From the NCBI RefSeq assembly GCF_963678975.1, contig NC_089276.1, forward strand, positions 32,549,716 through 32,613,715: 64,000 bases of DNA, read 5' to 3'. The notes under the pieces are model-generated. The model was not told the DNA's origin. It saw only the letters and a list, made by a program, of their open reading frames with translations, and did no database searches. This stretch comes from Dysidea avara. Its lineage: Eukaryota; Porifera; Demospongiae; Dictyoceratida; Dysideidae. Made by a program: the position numbers and the translations under genes. Within the stretch, counting starts at the first letter, position 1; the number at the start of each line of letters is the position of its first letter. Below are positions 11,143 through 22,068 of the stretch, piece after piece.

Positions 11143-12069
11143 TAGCTAGAAAAAACTACCACTTTGATACAGGTAATCACCATAGCCATGAGTATCTTCA
11201 ACACAAATATTAAGTCATTTAGTGGTTTAGGAGTTACAGCCCATCAAAGTAAAAATTCATAAGTTACCCCAGTCAAGAAGTTACCTCCAATTGTATTATG
11301 GTATTATGGGTGCAGCCATTATTCTTACATCACATGTACAGTATGAGGTAATATAACCTAATCAACTAAATGATACCTACACTCCTGCTCTACATATATC
11401 CTACACATGTACCACTCTCACACCTCAGGTCAAAGGAGCCTCCCAGGCTACATTTTGTATGTAGCCCAGCTAGTAAAGTTACATACAAAATGTTGACCGG
11501 TCTACATCTGGGCAGAGATTATACAGATGTTAAGGCCAATATCAATTGTAAGGATAGATTAATAATCACATGATTAGTATGCATGACTTGGATTTTTATC
11601 AAGAAAGCCACTCACACGGAAAGCGTTTTGTATTCCTCACTATCCTACAAGTTGAAAACATTGGGCTAAGGTGAGAACTAGTGCTATAGCTTATTCACCA
11701 ATCCTTTCTGCACGTTTTCAAGTAAAGAGATGTCCCCCATCACAAAGTTACCACTCTGCACGGAGTAACCACTCTACAAGACAAGCAAGCTTACCTATCT
11801 AGGCCTTTAGTGAACTCCGTAATTACAGTATTCCATAAGTGATTCAATAGCACTGATTAAAACATAAAACTTGTACAACCAAAATTCTCTGTGATATCTT
11901 TAGGATTTGCCCGTTCATCGTAACCGAAAATAACCAGAACATACTAACTGTTAACCCATAATCAAAAATTTTAGGCATACATATATAATATATCCAGTGG
12001 CTGCGCTTGAGTGATTGATCACCCTGCACAGGCTATCATAAGCCTGATACGGATGGGAAAGTGTTACAT

Positions 12070-12182
12070 ATTAGTTGTAACACAGGGCATTTGGGCTTGC
12101 ATGATATATGTATGACTCCACCCTCGGGCAGTCGAGCATACATACAGTATATCAGGCAAAGCTCTCATGCCCATGTTTTCTC
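12070..12182. repeat. Short hairpin MITE (TGTAACA..GGGCA family), copy A
   Basis: Imperfect inverted arms run from GTTGTAACACAGGGCAT to CTCATGCCCATGTT around a CCCTCGGGCAGTC centre. The same family occurs at 13,642-13,758 and 44,484-44,600. Shorter remnants are near 7,450 and 40,215. Confidence 0.6.
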
Positions 12183-12484
12183 TTCAGCAGTAAAGCAAGG
12201 TAGTAGCTACACAGTGAAATCAGAGGTATTAATAACCCTTGCAATGACACCAAAACATGTTGGTGTTTTTGAAAAAGATTGATGCACAATGAGAGTATTA
12301 AAAAAGCTGCATAGTAACTGCAGCAGAAATAAATGTATACCAAAAGGGCTCTGAAAAGAAAGGCAAACAAAAGAGAAAACTGAATTTGAACTAGTTTATG
12401 CTTAGCACTGAAGTTTAAAGAGATAAATTATTGTACATAAACTAGATGCATATAAAAGTGCACCAAAAAAAGTTGTGACTTACA

Positions 12485-12550
12485 TTGCCAGGAATTGAAC
12501 CCGGGTTGTAATACACCAAAGTTGTTTGTCTGACAGGAATGCAGCTCCAC
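12485..12550 (-). repeat. tRNA-like T-arm / B-box remnant
   Basis: On the minus strand CCCGGGTTCAATTCCTGG (12,488-12,505) makes a 5-bp stem with a 7-nt TTCAATT loop. This is a good RNA polymerase III B-box and T-arm. No matching acceptor stem or clear A-box was found, so this is more likely an old tRNA-derived SINE piece than a working tRNA. The duplicate copy is at about 44,890-44,955. Confidence 0.35.
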
Positions 12551-13089
12551 ATTTTTGATTACCCTTCTGATTATAAAATACGTTCACCTTTTTACACTAA
12601 AATTCCTTTCGTTGATGCATGCTCTTGATTATGAAACAGTGGACCTTCGGTTATACAAACCCTAATGTATCTCAGGCAATGATAAAGTGTTCAGATTGTT
12701 TGGATAACTGAAGCTCATACATTTATCAAAGTTCTTTTGAAATACTCTAATAGAACATACACCTGTACTTAAAATACTCTAATACAACAGTCATTTCCAA
12801 TTTTGGAGTATGGCGGATAAACGGGGGTTGGATAATTGAGCTTCTTCTGTATACTGTTCTTTGTAAAGTCTTTCAAGCATCTAAGTGATCACTTCAACAT
12901 TTAAAATTATATAACCCTTTGTAATAATAGGACAAGATCAACTACAGCTCACAAAATTGCTTCATAATTATTCTCTGAATAGCAAAATTTGTAACTTCTA
13001 TTTCAATTGACTCCCTATTGTCGTCTTCCACCTATCAACATTGATTTACAGTCAAGTCATTGATCAACAAACACCTTTGGAATCATTTA

Positions 13090-13951
13090 CTGAATGAAGA
13101 AGGTCACAGGTTAGTTTATATTGCTGTTTTGATCATGTTTCATTCAATAGTCACGTGGCGATGCCCAGACACTGGACATAGCACTTAATTGATTTAGCCA
13201 TTACTGTTAATAGTATTCACTACTTTAGTTTATTCATGGCTAGTAAAAGTAAATAGTTTAGTGCACTTGAATCATCTTTATATTGCTGTTTTAACACCTG
13301 GCGTGATGTCACACACACGTAGTGACTGGGCATGGTGCTTAATTGGTTAGACCATTATAGCGCTGTAAACATATTCACTGGTTTAGCTTATTTTATAGTG
13401 CACTCAAGCTTCATTGTGAGCTATTCAGCTCGTATTAGGGCTTCTTGTGTTTAATTGCGTACCCACAATCAAAGCAATCTGCATGCTTGTGATGATACAC
13501 TTACGTTCGGCCTTTCAGCAGTGCCTTGTCGTTGCTCTTACGTTATCCACAATCAAAATTCACATGGTCCCATATAAACACACTCGCAAAACATTCCTGC
13601 AGTTTACCACACTTGCAGGTGAATCACCCAAGTGGAATACATTAGTTGTAACATGGGCACTTGTGATTTGCATGAAATATACGTACTTGCACTCGGACTG
13701 TGCCTTCGTGCTCGTGTGTATATTTCAGGCAAATCACTCGTGCCCATGTTACAGCTACTTAATCACCATTAACCAGCGAATCCATTTATGGTATTGTAAC
13801 AGTAACCCCTACCAGTTACATAACCACAAAGTTGAAAATATCAGCAAACAAACCTTAGTTAGTAAATAAACATACATAAACAGTCTTAAAGTGTTTATAA
13901 TGTCACAATGAAGATAGTCAGCCCATAAATAACTGAAGTGATTCACTGGAA
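13090..13951. other. Non-coding stretch with one hairpin repeat
   Basis: Contains the hairpin element at 13,642-13,758 (GTAACATGGGCACTTGTGAT and its complement). It also has two diverged copies of a CACACACGTAGTGACTGGGC-type block near 13,155 and 13,310. The 140-codon ORF starting at 13,447 crosses the hairpin and shows no domain, so it is not called as a gene. Confidence 0.55.
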
Positions 13952-14461
13952 GCATAGATACAATAACGCTTACCGGGATTGGAAACGGAAGTATCTACGT
14001 CATCATTTGTGTATAAAATCCCCAATGTTACGTCACAGCCTTTGATGTTATCCGTGTTTCGCCTTACTACATTGGTACAGATAACTCACTTTCTGTACGA
14101 ATTTCACTTGAACTACTTCGCTACGAGGTTGTATTACACACTACTGGAGCCGTTAGACTGCAATACACTGAGGTAAAACGTTTTTGCTGGTTGTAAATTT
14201 CGTTTTTGCAACCGTGTCAGTCGAAAGCGCGGGTCGGACTCGATGAAATTTTTGCTTGTATCTTTTTCATCAGTAAGTATTTAAACTAATTTGTACGCCG
14301 AGTTCATGTCTCATGGTCATAGCTAATAAGTAGTACCTACTTTATCCAGTGAAACTGCTCTGCTTTGTAGTAAGATGTACCAAAAGTAACCGAAACACGG
14401 ATCCCACGTGCACTCACTTCCGTTTCCAATCCCGGTAAGCGTTATTGTATCTATGCTGGAA
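13947..14461. mobile_element. MITE with 5-bp target duplication TGGAA
   Basis: Element 13,952-14,456 has about 40-bp inverted ends beginning GCATAGATACAATAACGCTT and ending with the exact complement. It is flanked on both sides by TGGAA (13,947-13,951 and 14,457-14,461). The 505-bp interior is non-coding. The superfamily is not clear from the ends. Confidence 0.8.
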
Positions 14462-14960
14462 GTCTGGTTTTCAGGTGTTTTACCAACTACACATGTACAT
14501 AAACCCAAGAGGCCACTAATCCATTAATTGAAAACCACCCAGTAGAGTGTTGAAACGTGTCTTATCTATCTCCTTACCATTTCCTTTCATTCATAAAACC
14601 AGTATCACTTTAAAGTAGCCACCAGATAGGTAATGACAGACGACCACAAATCCACTCATTACATGCAATAGTGTGCAAGAGATCCATTTTTCCCTGTTCC
14701 TGCTTATCAGGGGGCGTGACCACTTCAATATAAGTACATTTTTAGCTGCTATAACACATGATGAAAGCCACGCAGTGCCTACAAATTAACACAAGGAGGG
14801 TTTATGAGCAAATGCACCACATGGCATCTATAGCCGTGAATGGGTTAAACATTGTATTGTGTATTCAAGGCTCGCATTGGAGCCTGCCAAAAATTCTGCA
14901 AGTTAAAAGAAGGAAACTGTGCTTGGAAGAGTATTTGATCAAGTTTCACTCACTACTTAA

Positions 14961-15262
14961 GTACACAAAAATTTTTGGAATTTTCAACTAGAGTAGGGAC
15001 CATAGCACATCGATAAAAAGCACTGAAACAAGTTGGAGTAGTCCATGATATTAAACCACAGTCAGGTAAAACAATAAGAAGTGTTATATCCCTACTGTGC
15101 TCAAGATACCATAACGGAAATGCACAGTAGGGATATAACACTTCTTATTGTTTTACCTGACTGTGATTTAATATCATGGACTACTCCAACTTGTTTCAGT
15201 ACTTTTTATCGATGTGCTATGGTCCCTACTCTAGTTGAAAATTCCAAATTTTTTTTGTGTAC
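14961..15262. mobile_element. Fold-back element, copy 2 (most complete)
   Basis: Near-perfect inverted arms of about 140 bp, from GTACACAAAAATTTTTGGAA to TTTTTTTGTGTAC, surround the loop CTCAAGATACCATAACGGAA. Its right side joins directly to the composite repeat that continues to about 16,770. This suggests the palindrome may form one end of that larger unit. Confidence 0.88.
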
Positions 15263-16770
15263 TTGTTTATTAACTTTTTTGTAAATAATTTTATTATGAC
15301 TGGTGAACCCACGCATACAGCATCTGAAATGGCGCCGCGTGCCCCAGCTATATCAATTATCGTCTGAAAAGTGAAGTATCCATTACGCTTCGCTGTCGGC
15401 TATGTTCAATCCGTTACACAGCAACACGAATCAAGAACTGCTTGAAAAGTGCCTTTGCAATCAAAATAGCCACTATGAAAAATACGGACAATTTCCGTTT
15501 TGAAGGGAAGCCATCACGTACTCGCGCCAAATCGACACATTTCCCTGTCAGCAAAGATGAATGGGACACAAAGGAGGACACTGGTAAGTCCATGAAGAAT
15601 GCATTGTACGTACTGTGGTATGCCAAAAGGTACCTGTCAGTTACTTACTTACTTAGTCAGTAGAAAATTCTGTCGAATAAAAAAATTTTAAAATTCCGTA
15701 GCAACTTGTTGAAAGCGTTTCTGATGTGTGTATTGTATGTAATGCAGTATCCTAAAGGTACCTGACAGGCAGTGATGTCAAACAGTGAAATCGAGCCCAC
15801 AGCCTTAGCCATTATTGAGTTACGCTTGTCTTAAGGCATCAAGCAGGTAGGCAGTTAGTCGGCCAGTAGAAAATTCCATTGAATAGTATTCTTTTTAACT
15901 TTGTAGCAGCATTTAGGGTCATACTGAAGCCACTTTTGGGCTTGATTTTACCAGGAGCTTATGAGCTCTGAAGGAACCTTTGGCACTTATAAGCTCCTGG
16001 CTATACCTAACCAATACCACCACGGTGGCAGGATGGTATTGTGAAACTGGTATTTTTGGCCAGAAAAACCCAAACTTCCACGATCCCTAACATACAGTAC
16101 TACCATACTGTATGATAAACTACACATACTCACAAGCACAAAAGCCTATAAAGTTGTCTCATTGTGTTCACATCATGAACTGGGGAATTTATCAAGGTAT
16201 AGTTTGTGGTCTACATTCACTCATGCTAGGAAGAAAGAAGGCTAGAAATGGTGTTGATAAAGTTATCACAGCATACAAATAAACAAGCAATCCTTACTCA
16301 CATATGATAATGAAACAAAACAAAAATATTCTCCACGAAAAGGCAAATAAGATGACAATAACTTTACGTATCATTAATCACACAAAGTACTCTAGCGAAT
16401 TAAACATTGTATTGTGTATATATTCAAGGCTCATCATTGGAGCCTGCCAAAAATTCTAGTAAAGCATAAGCACAGTCAAGTAATCGCTGTTAGTAAAGTT
16501 TCACTCACTGATTATATAGTGCTTCTTATACAAACTGATTGTGGGCTTTAGTTTAACAGTGCTTCTTATACAAACTGATTGTGGGCTTTAGTTTAACAAT
16601 ACAAAACAGAATTCACGTACAATATTCATGCATGTTAACAACAATCAATACTTTAGACAGACCATCTCCGCATTCTTGCATGTATAATAACAGAATCTAG
16701 TAACCAAGCTAACATCAGTACAATTTGTGCACATAAAGTCCATGAGAGTTAAGTGGTATACCGAAATTAT
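15263..16770 (+). repeat. Composite interspersed repeat, copy 2
   Basis: It continues from the fold-back arm through an ACCCACGCATACAGCATCTG block and a recurring ORF-like block (15,442-15,660), then through 15,720-16,770, which matches 1,650-2,705. The ORF-like block reads KSTHFPVSKDEWDTKEDTG and then GKSMKNALYVL. Closely similar reading frames occur at 26,990-27,175 and 23,680-23,900. The block contains a GT donor-like GGTAAGT at the end. Whether it was ever a protein is unknown. Confidence 0.7.
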
Positions 16771-16970
16771 GTTATTGTCGTTTACACTAGCACAAAACAC
16801 GGCACGGCACGGAACAACATGGCACGGTTCTGCTAATGTAAACACTTGATAGACAGAGCTGTGCCGTGCCGAGCTAAACTGTACCCACATGAGCATATGT
16901 GCTGGCACAACCCAGCACGGCACGGTCTAAAGATATACAGAAATTTACAATGAATTACAGAGATTAGAAA

Positions 16971-17800
16971 ATGACGTGGAGTGACAAAGAAATGTTCAAA
17001 CTTATCGAGATATGGGGCGATGCTACGGTTCAAGAACAGCTAGAAGGCTGCAAAAAGAATCACGAGGTGTATGAGAAAATTGCCAAGCTGATGTGTGAGG
17101 AGGGTTACGACAGAACATGGATCCAATGTCGCGATAAGATAAAGAAACTGAAAGTAGATTATAGGAGAGTGAGAGATAAGAACAAACAGACAGGAAATAA
17201 GTGACAAGATGGCAAATTTTATAAAGCAATGAACGAAATCATGGCTGATAAACCTACTACACAGCCACCTGTGTTAATTGACACATCTGCCGATGAACCA
17301 GTTGATATTACAGCAGTCCTTGAAGAGGAAGACAGCAATTGTGGCTCACCTTTCACTGATAACAGTACTACTGAAGAGAGTCGTGTGGATGGTGATGATA
17401 CAAGCAGTCAGAAGGATGATTTGAGTACAACGTCAGCTACTAAAGAGCCTTCTAGAAGTGATCAAAAACGAAGCCCATTGCAGGTTTGAAAAGAAAGTGA
17501 AGTACAAAACTTGATAAGGTAGAAAAGGCTATGGAGAAAGTATGTGATAGAATGATGAAAGGTCAAGCAGAGAGTGATAAGCTTTTCATTGACTTGGAGG
17601 AGAAATGCATGAAACTGGATTATGAGATGTTGAAAATGGAGAAACAGTGGAGAAAGGAAGAAGCTGAAAGAGCTGAGTGTCAAAGATGAGAAGAAAGGGA
17701 ATTCCAATTACGTGTGTTTCAGATGATGCACCCTCAGGGGAACACCACTTTCTATCCTAACCCCCAATACTACCCTAACATGGACCCTCCTACCTAGTAG
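16971..17800 (+). pseudogene. Myb/SANT-like (MADF-like) DNA-binding protein gene with in-frame stop
   Basis: Starts MTWSDKEMFKLIEIWGD and continues with W, Y and R/K spacing typical of the Myb/SANT-like domains of PIF/Harbinger accessory proteins and MSANTD relatives (residues 1-70). A TGA at 17,202-17,204 interrupts an otherwise continuous frame that resumes FYKAMNEIM and runs to 17,489. Further stops follow, yet the frame content (KVEKAMEKVCDRMM..., KLDYEMLKMEKQWRKEE) still looks like the expected coiled coil up to about 17,800. It is intronless and sits among repeats, so a transposon-derived pseudogene is most likely. Confidence 0.62.
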
Positions 17801-17864
17801 CTATGAATGTTTGCAGAGTAAAATTATCTATTGAGTATATTGATTAGCTGAACTTTCTACATGA

Positions 17865-18130
17865 TGGTTTCTTTGTAGCTGAACTCTCTGCAAGCTTCCT
17901 CTATTGATCTCTTTACAGGGCGATTTGTTTGTAGCTGAACTCTCTACATGGTGGTTTCTTTGCTGAACTCTACAAGGTGATTTCTTCTAGCTGAACTATC
18001 TCTTTCCATAGTTGCATGAACTCCCTACAAGGTAACTTCTTCTAGCTGATCTCTCTACAGGGTGAATTGTTTGTAGCTGATCTCTCTACAGGGTGACTTG
18101 TTTGTAGCTGATCTCTATACAGGTAGTGTT
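17865..18130 (+). repeat. Minisatellite, small array of the GTAGCTGAACTCTCTACA family
   Basis: Several degenerate ~31-bp units (GTAGCTGA[A/T]CTCTCTACA followed by GGTGA.TTGTTT) occur just before fold-back copy 3. The same unit builds the large arrays at 28,240-30,185 and 31,447-31,990. Confidence 0.85.
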
Positions 18131-18173
18131 GCACCGATATCCAAATTAGCACCGATATCCAAATTTGCACCGA

Positions 18174-18448
18174 TTTTCAACTAGAGTAGGGACCATAGCA
18201 CATCGATAAAAAGTACTGAAACAAGTTGGAGTAGTCCATGATATTAAATCACTGTAAAACAATAAGAAGTGTAAGTTATATCCCTACTGTGCATTTCCGT
18301 TATGGTATCTTGAGCACAGTAGGGATATAACACTTCTTATTGTTTTACAGTGATTTAATATCATGGACTACTCCAACTTGTTTCAGTACTTTTTATCGAT
18401 GTGTTATGGTCCCTACTCTAGTTGAAAATTCCAAACTTTTTCGTGTAC
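18174..18448. mobile_element. Fold-back element, copy 3
   Basis: Same arms as copies 1 and 2, but the central loop reads in the opposite direction (CATTTCCGTTATGGTATCTT). In a palindrome this simply means the element is inserted in the opposite orientation. It follows short GCACCGATATCCAAATT repeats at 18,130-18,173, which resemble hAT-type ends. Confidence 0.85.
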
Positions 18449-18449
18449 T

Positions 18450-18960
18450 TGTAATACAGTATGTATAACTCGTCGTAAATTTTATCACCCTGACAAATCG
18501 TAGGGGTGTGCGCTATTTCAGAGGAGGTTTCTGGAAACCCCTCTAAAACCACCCCTGGATATGGTTTCATTGCATGAAGAAGATGACGACCAGCCTGATT
18601 GAAGATAAAAGGAAACACAAGGTGCACAGGGCACACACTTGTCAAAACCCCAAAAGGCATATAACACTGGTGAATTTGTTATTGCAGCATAAAACAGTGG
18701 CTGTGTGTTGCTTCGTTTGGCCTTCAGCCTTGTGACTGTGGTCAGTCAGGCAGGCTGGCAGATGAAAATTCAAGTTTAGATGGTTTAAAAAAAATTCTAA
18801 ATCTAGCTACCTGTAAGTGTTTTCTTATTTATTAAGCTGTATTTGATGTTAGATGAACTAGTATTAACTCATAAATGTGATGTCTTTTGTGTAAGAATGA
18901 TTTTTAAAGACAGCATTATAGACAGTGCATGTTACCATAAGGACTATCCCTACTTAAATA
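18450..18960. other. Non-coding stretch, no gene seen
   Basis: Only short ORFs with no recognisable content. A GAGGAGGTTTCTGGAAACCC motif near 18,520 resembles ends of hAT-like elements, but no partner end was found. Confidence 0.4.
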
Positions 18961-19184
18961 CGGTACTGCCCAAGCGCAACGTCGCACTTGCTCGCACACA
19001 CAACTTTGCTTAAGATTTTAAAAATTGCTAATTAAGGGGCGTGGCAACTGTTTCGCTCATGAGACAACGTTGCAGCTGTTTTGTTCACAAGAATTGCAAG
19101 CGAAACAGTTGCCATGCCCCTTAATTAGCGATTTTTCAAATCTCGCGTGTGCGAGCGAGTGAGACGTTGTGCTTGGACGGTACC
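18959..19184. mobile_element. Fold-back MITE with GGTACxGxCCAAGC ends
   Basis: Inverted arms of about 85-100 bp. The left end GGTACTGCCCAAGCGCAACG pairs with a right end whose complement is GGTACCGTCCAAGCACAACG. Inner arms ATTAAGGGGCGTGGCAACTG and its near-complement follow. No coding capacity. Confidence 0.75.
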
Positions 19185-19189
19185 ATAGT

Positions 19190-20480
19190 ACTATTGTACT
19201 GAGCCTTCAAAATTTGCCTGAATTTCTTCATTTTATTTAGACAGAAATTGTAAAAAACTTTCAAATTTCCTTGAAATTTAAATTGGTACACTTACAGGGT
19301 CCAAAGATGAATTGTGATACCACATCACATCTTATTCTATATGACAGTGAGGTAACATACTACAATTAAAATGAAAAAGTTGATGTTTTGCTACTTCTAA
19401 AAACAAGGCGCCCATGCAATTAATACTATCCCTAAATTAATCAGGCATGTATATACTTTAGTTATAGTTATTATTAATTCAGCTAAATAATTAGAATTTG
19501 TAATTACTGTAATTTAGTGTATTTTGTAATTCATGAATTATTTTGTAATTCGGTATTTATGTTGCTATGCACTGCTAAGAAAGTGTTACTATAACAAATC
19601 ACTTTAAACCGCAAATTATCACAGAAGTATCTTCTCAACTGTTTTATAGTGTTCTATCATGTTTTCTCATGCGAATTGCATAGAGAAAGCCTCGAGGCTG
19701 CCCTTCATTTTTGTTCACATAAGTTCGGGTAATGCCCCCTTTTAACTCAAAGGATATGCTACCTCTGGTAGCCTAAGAGGTCTTCAGTGTTTAAAGTTGT
19801 TAAACGTCTATAAAACCGAAAGGGAAGACCGTTCAAGAAGTAAATGAAGAGTCGCCATACCTGTATTTCAGACCGCTGAGAAGAAACCACCCCAGAACAA
19901 AGTTTATGTGTGTGGAAGTTTAATACAGACTTAATTTAGCTTTCAGTTCTTACATGCTGACTGCTTTTTACCATTTTTAACGTTTTTACTCAAGTGGGTA
20001 TGTACGAACAAAAAAACATAGGGTAGGTAGGTAGGTACACACACACGCACATGTTTTTACGAAAACAATTCAGTAAACCAGGCATGCACCTATGTACATA
20101 CTAAACAAACATTTGATTAAAACATTTTAAACTTGTTACAGTAGTTGGTCACTGAAATGGTAATACACATGAGGATAAAATCAATGAATACACTAACATA
20201 CACCGGGTGTATTGTTAAACACCAGGCTTATTGTAATTACTTACCAGATTTAATTAACAGTTACAATTACACAAAAATTGGTAAGGATTAGTAATTAATT
20301 ACCTGTTGAATTACAATTTCTAACAGTAATTACTTGAAAAAATGGTAATGATTAGTAATTACCATTACAATTACAACAAGCCTGTTAAACACCAGTAAGT
20401 AACACAATGAACCTATCAACAAATACTATAGAGGATTGAGAAGTCGCCCGCTCACCCTCCTGCCCACCTGCCTACCTGTA
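19190..20480. other. AT-rich stretch, no gene seen
   Basis: Contains runs of short AATTAC/GTAATT motifs (20,220-20,390) and a CACACACACGCAC microsatellite (about 20,038-20,053). I see no exon with coding character on either strand. Confidence 0.5.
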
Positions 20481-21100
20481 TGATGCCTTCAGACAAACAT
20501 AACTCGATAACAACTAAAGCTACGAGCTGGTGATTTTTTCACTGTTCAATGTTGCTTCAGCAAAGTAGGTGCCTTTTAGTATACCACAGCATTTACAATG
20601 CATGCATCAGTGACTTAGCTTTGTCCTCCTTTGTGTCCCATTATTTTTTGTTGACAGCCACAGGTATGTGGCACAAGCTACATTAATTTGTAACATGTTT
20701 TCCATGGAGACTGGATTGATTGCAGAGGTGCTTCTCCTAGTGTTCTTTATTTGTAATGGGCTGAACATAGCTGAAAGTACAGCATAATGACCACTTCACT
20801 TTTAAGTCAGTAATTGATAATTGGAACACATCAATCATCCATGGTGACTGGATTAATTGCAGAGGCACTTCTCCTACTGTTCTTCATTTGTAGCACTATG
20901 TAATGTACTGAGCATAGCTGAATGTGAGTCACATCACTTTCCAGTTGGTAATTGATAGTTGGGGTGTGTCTACAGATGAAAACATAAACTCAGGCACCAT
21001 TCTTTCTTAGTGTATGATGTGATATGCATGGATTAACCAGTCATAATAATGTTACAAAAAAAATAAATAAACAAGTATAAGACCGCTTAAGTTTGATTAA
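20480..21100 (-). repeat. Composite repeat, reverse orientation, partial
   Basis: Reverse-oriented relatives of the ORF-like block and neighbouring sequence (CATAACTCGATAACAACTAA, GTCCTCCTTTGTGTCCCATT, TGAACATAGCTGAA). The last two are repeated internally at about 20,690-20,800 and 20,860-20,960. No fold-back arm is attached here. Confidence 0.6.
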
Positions 21101-21129
21101 GGATCATAAAAAAAGGTAGGCAAACAAGG

Positions 21130-21825
21130 GAGGTCACCATAGGCGGATCTAGGAGATACTGTCAGGGGGGGCCAAGGGGGGGGGGGGGGGGGGGGGGGGG
21201 GGCAAGAAGTTTTAGTGCACAACAGTGTTTATTTCACTAAGAGGATATGAATGGAATTCTAGTACACAAGGTATATTCATTTGCATAACTTTATTCAACG
21301 TATAGCTGGGTGAATGATGGACATACAGTTTTTAAGACTGTAGTTGAAGAAAATTTTTAAAAATTAGATCTCCTAGGTTTGAATTTGAGAGCATTTTTGA
21401 AAGCACTTAGCTAACAAAGTGTATGCTTTGCAAGATTGGTTAGCCTATCTGAGATAAACCTGTTTGATGGTAAAGTGTATACTAAATAAAAATAAGGAGT
21501 AATTAGTTTTGTTATGATTTGTAAAAATTGTAAATTATGAGTCGCGACTGTTCTATTAGAGTAGTGACTGCTCTATTAGAGTATCTCGATCTTTGTACAA
21601 AAATTCAAATTTATTTACCTCACTTTCTTTACAGTGTACAGTTTAGCTATAACTGTAAAGTACACTATTTTATATCTGTTGTCTTCTGTTTGCCCATTGG
21701 CTTTCTATACTTCTGAGTACAGTGTAAATGCATGATTCTAATTTCTGGTATCAATATAGTACTGTAGGTCCAAGGGGGGCACAGCACCCCTTGGGCCCCC
21801 CCTCAGATCCGCCTATGGAGGTCAC
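21130..21825. mobile_element. Non-autonomous hAT-like element with 8-bp duplication
   Basis: Element 21,138-21,817 (680 bp) has ends CATAGGCGGATCTAGGAG and CAGATCCGCCTATG. It is flanked by GAGGTCAC at 21,130-21,137 and again at 21,818-21,825. Eight-bp duplications and CA...TG ends fit hAT elements. The inverted relative at about 490-580 lacks the insertion. A run of about 26 G near 21,176-21,202 lies just inside the left end. No transposase is present. Confidence 0.8.
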
Positions 21826-22068
21826 CTACACCTGCAGGTATACTAGTGGACATTTAATCCCTAATTCAGTCTATAGCCTCTTTAAATCATTATTCTAGCT
21901 AACCAAGTATTGAAATCAAAGCTCCTTCATTTAACTGCAATCACACAAACAACATTGAGTACAGATTATCCACTAGTAATTTCTAGTTCCTTCACCTGAC
22001 AACACTTGGACTAGTAGTTATACCAGTTACATGTGATGGATTAAAATACAATCAGAAAATGTCTAAAA

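Larger units (their letters stand above)
7440..12190. repeat. Large inverted-repeat unit in copy A
   Basis: Sequence at about 7,910-8,450 is an inverted, diverged copy of about 11,500-12,050. Shared anchors include CCTAAAATTTTTGATTATGG, its complement CCATAATCAAAAATTTTAGG (in the right arm ending CCCATAATC...), TTTTAATCAGTGCTATT, and the flanking GATAGCCTGT..AGGG.GATCAATCA. Arms of this length around a 3-kb interior suggest an old long-TIR DNA element, now invaded by others: the elements at 8,437-9,303 and 10,425-11,142. The same layout is seen at 40,220-44,600. No transposase of its own is recognised. Confidence 0.6.
4155..13090 (+). repeat. Segmental duplication, copy A
   Basis: Nearly the whole interval matches 37,400-45,520 in the same order and orientation. 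Matching anchors run from the AAGAAAATAAGTAAATT motif at the left to the CTATCAACATTGATTTACA motif at the right. Copy A carries a HIRAN/HTH transposon (5,219-6,606) and a 384-bp MITE (7,504-7,887) that copy B lacks. It lacks about 930 bp and about 180 bp present in copy B (38,452-39,383 and 42,135-42,318). The units are themselves made of older repeats, so this is a duplicated repeat block rather than a gene duplication. Confidence 0.88.

Noticed and set aside
12485..12550. Functional tRNA gene on the minus strand
   Set aside because: Good T-arm, but no acceptor stem pairing and no clear A-box; kept only as a tRNA-like remnant.
13447..13869. 140-codon plus-strand ORF
   Set aside because: Runs through a hairpin MITE, has no domain or codon signature, and no splice context.
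18174..18448. Loop inversion in a fold-back element as a switch
   Set aside because: In a palindromic element a flipped loop is the same as insertion in the opposite orientation, so no inversion event is needed.
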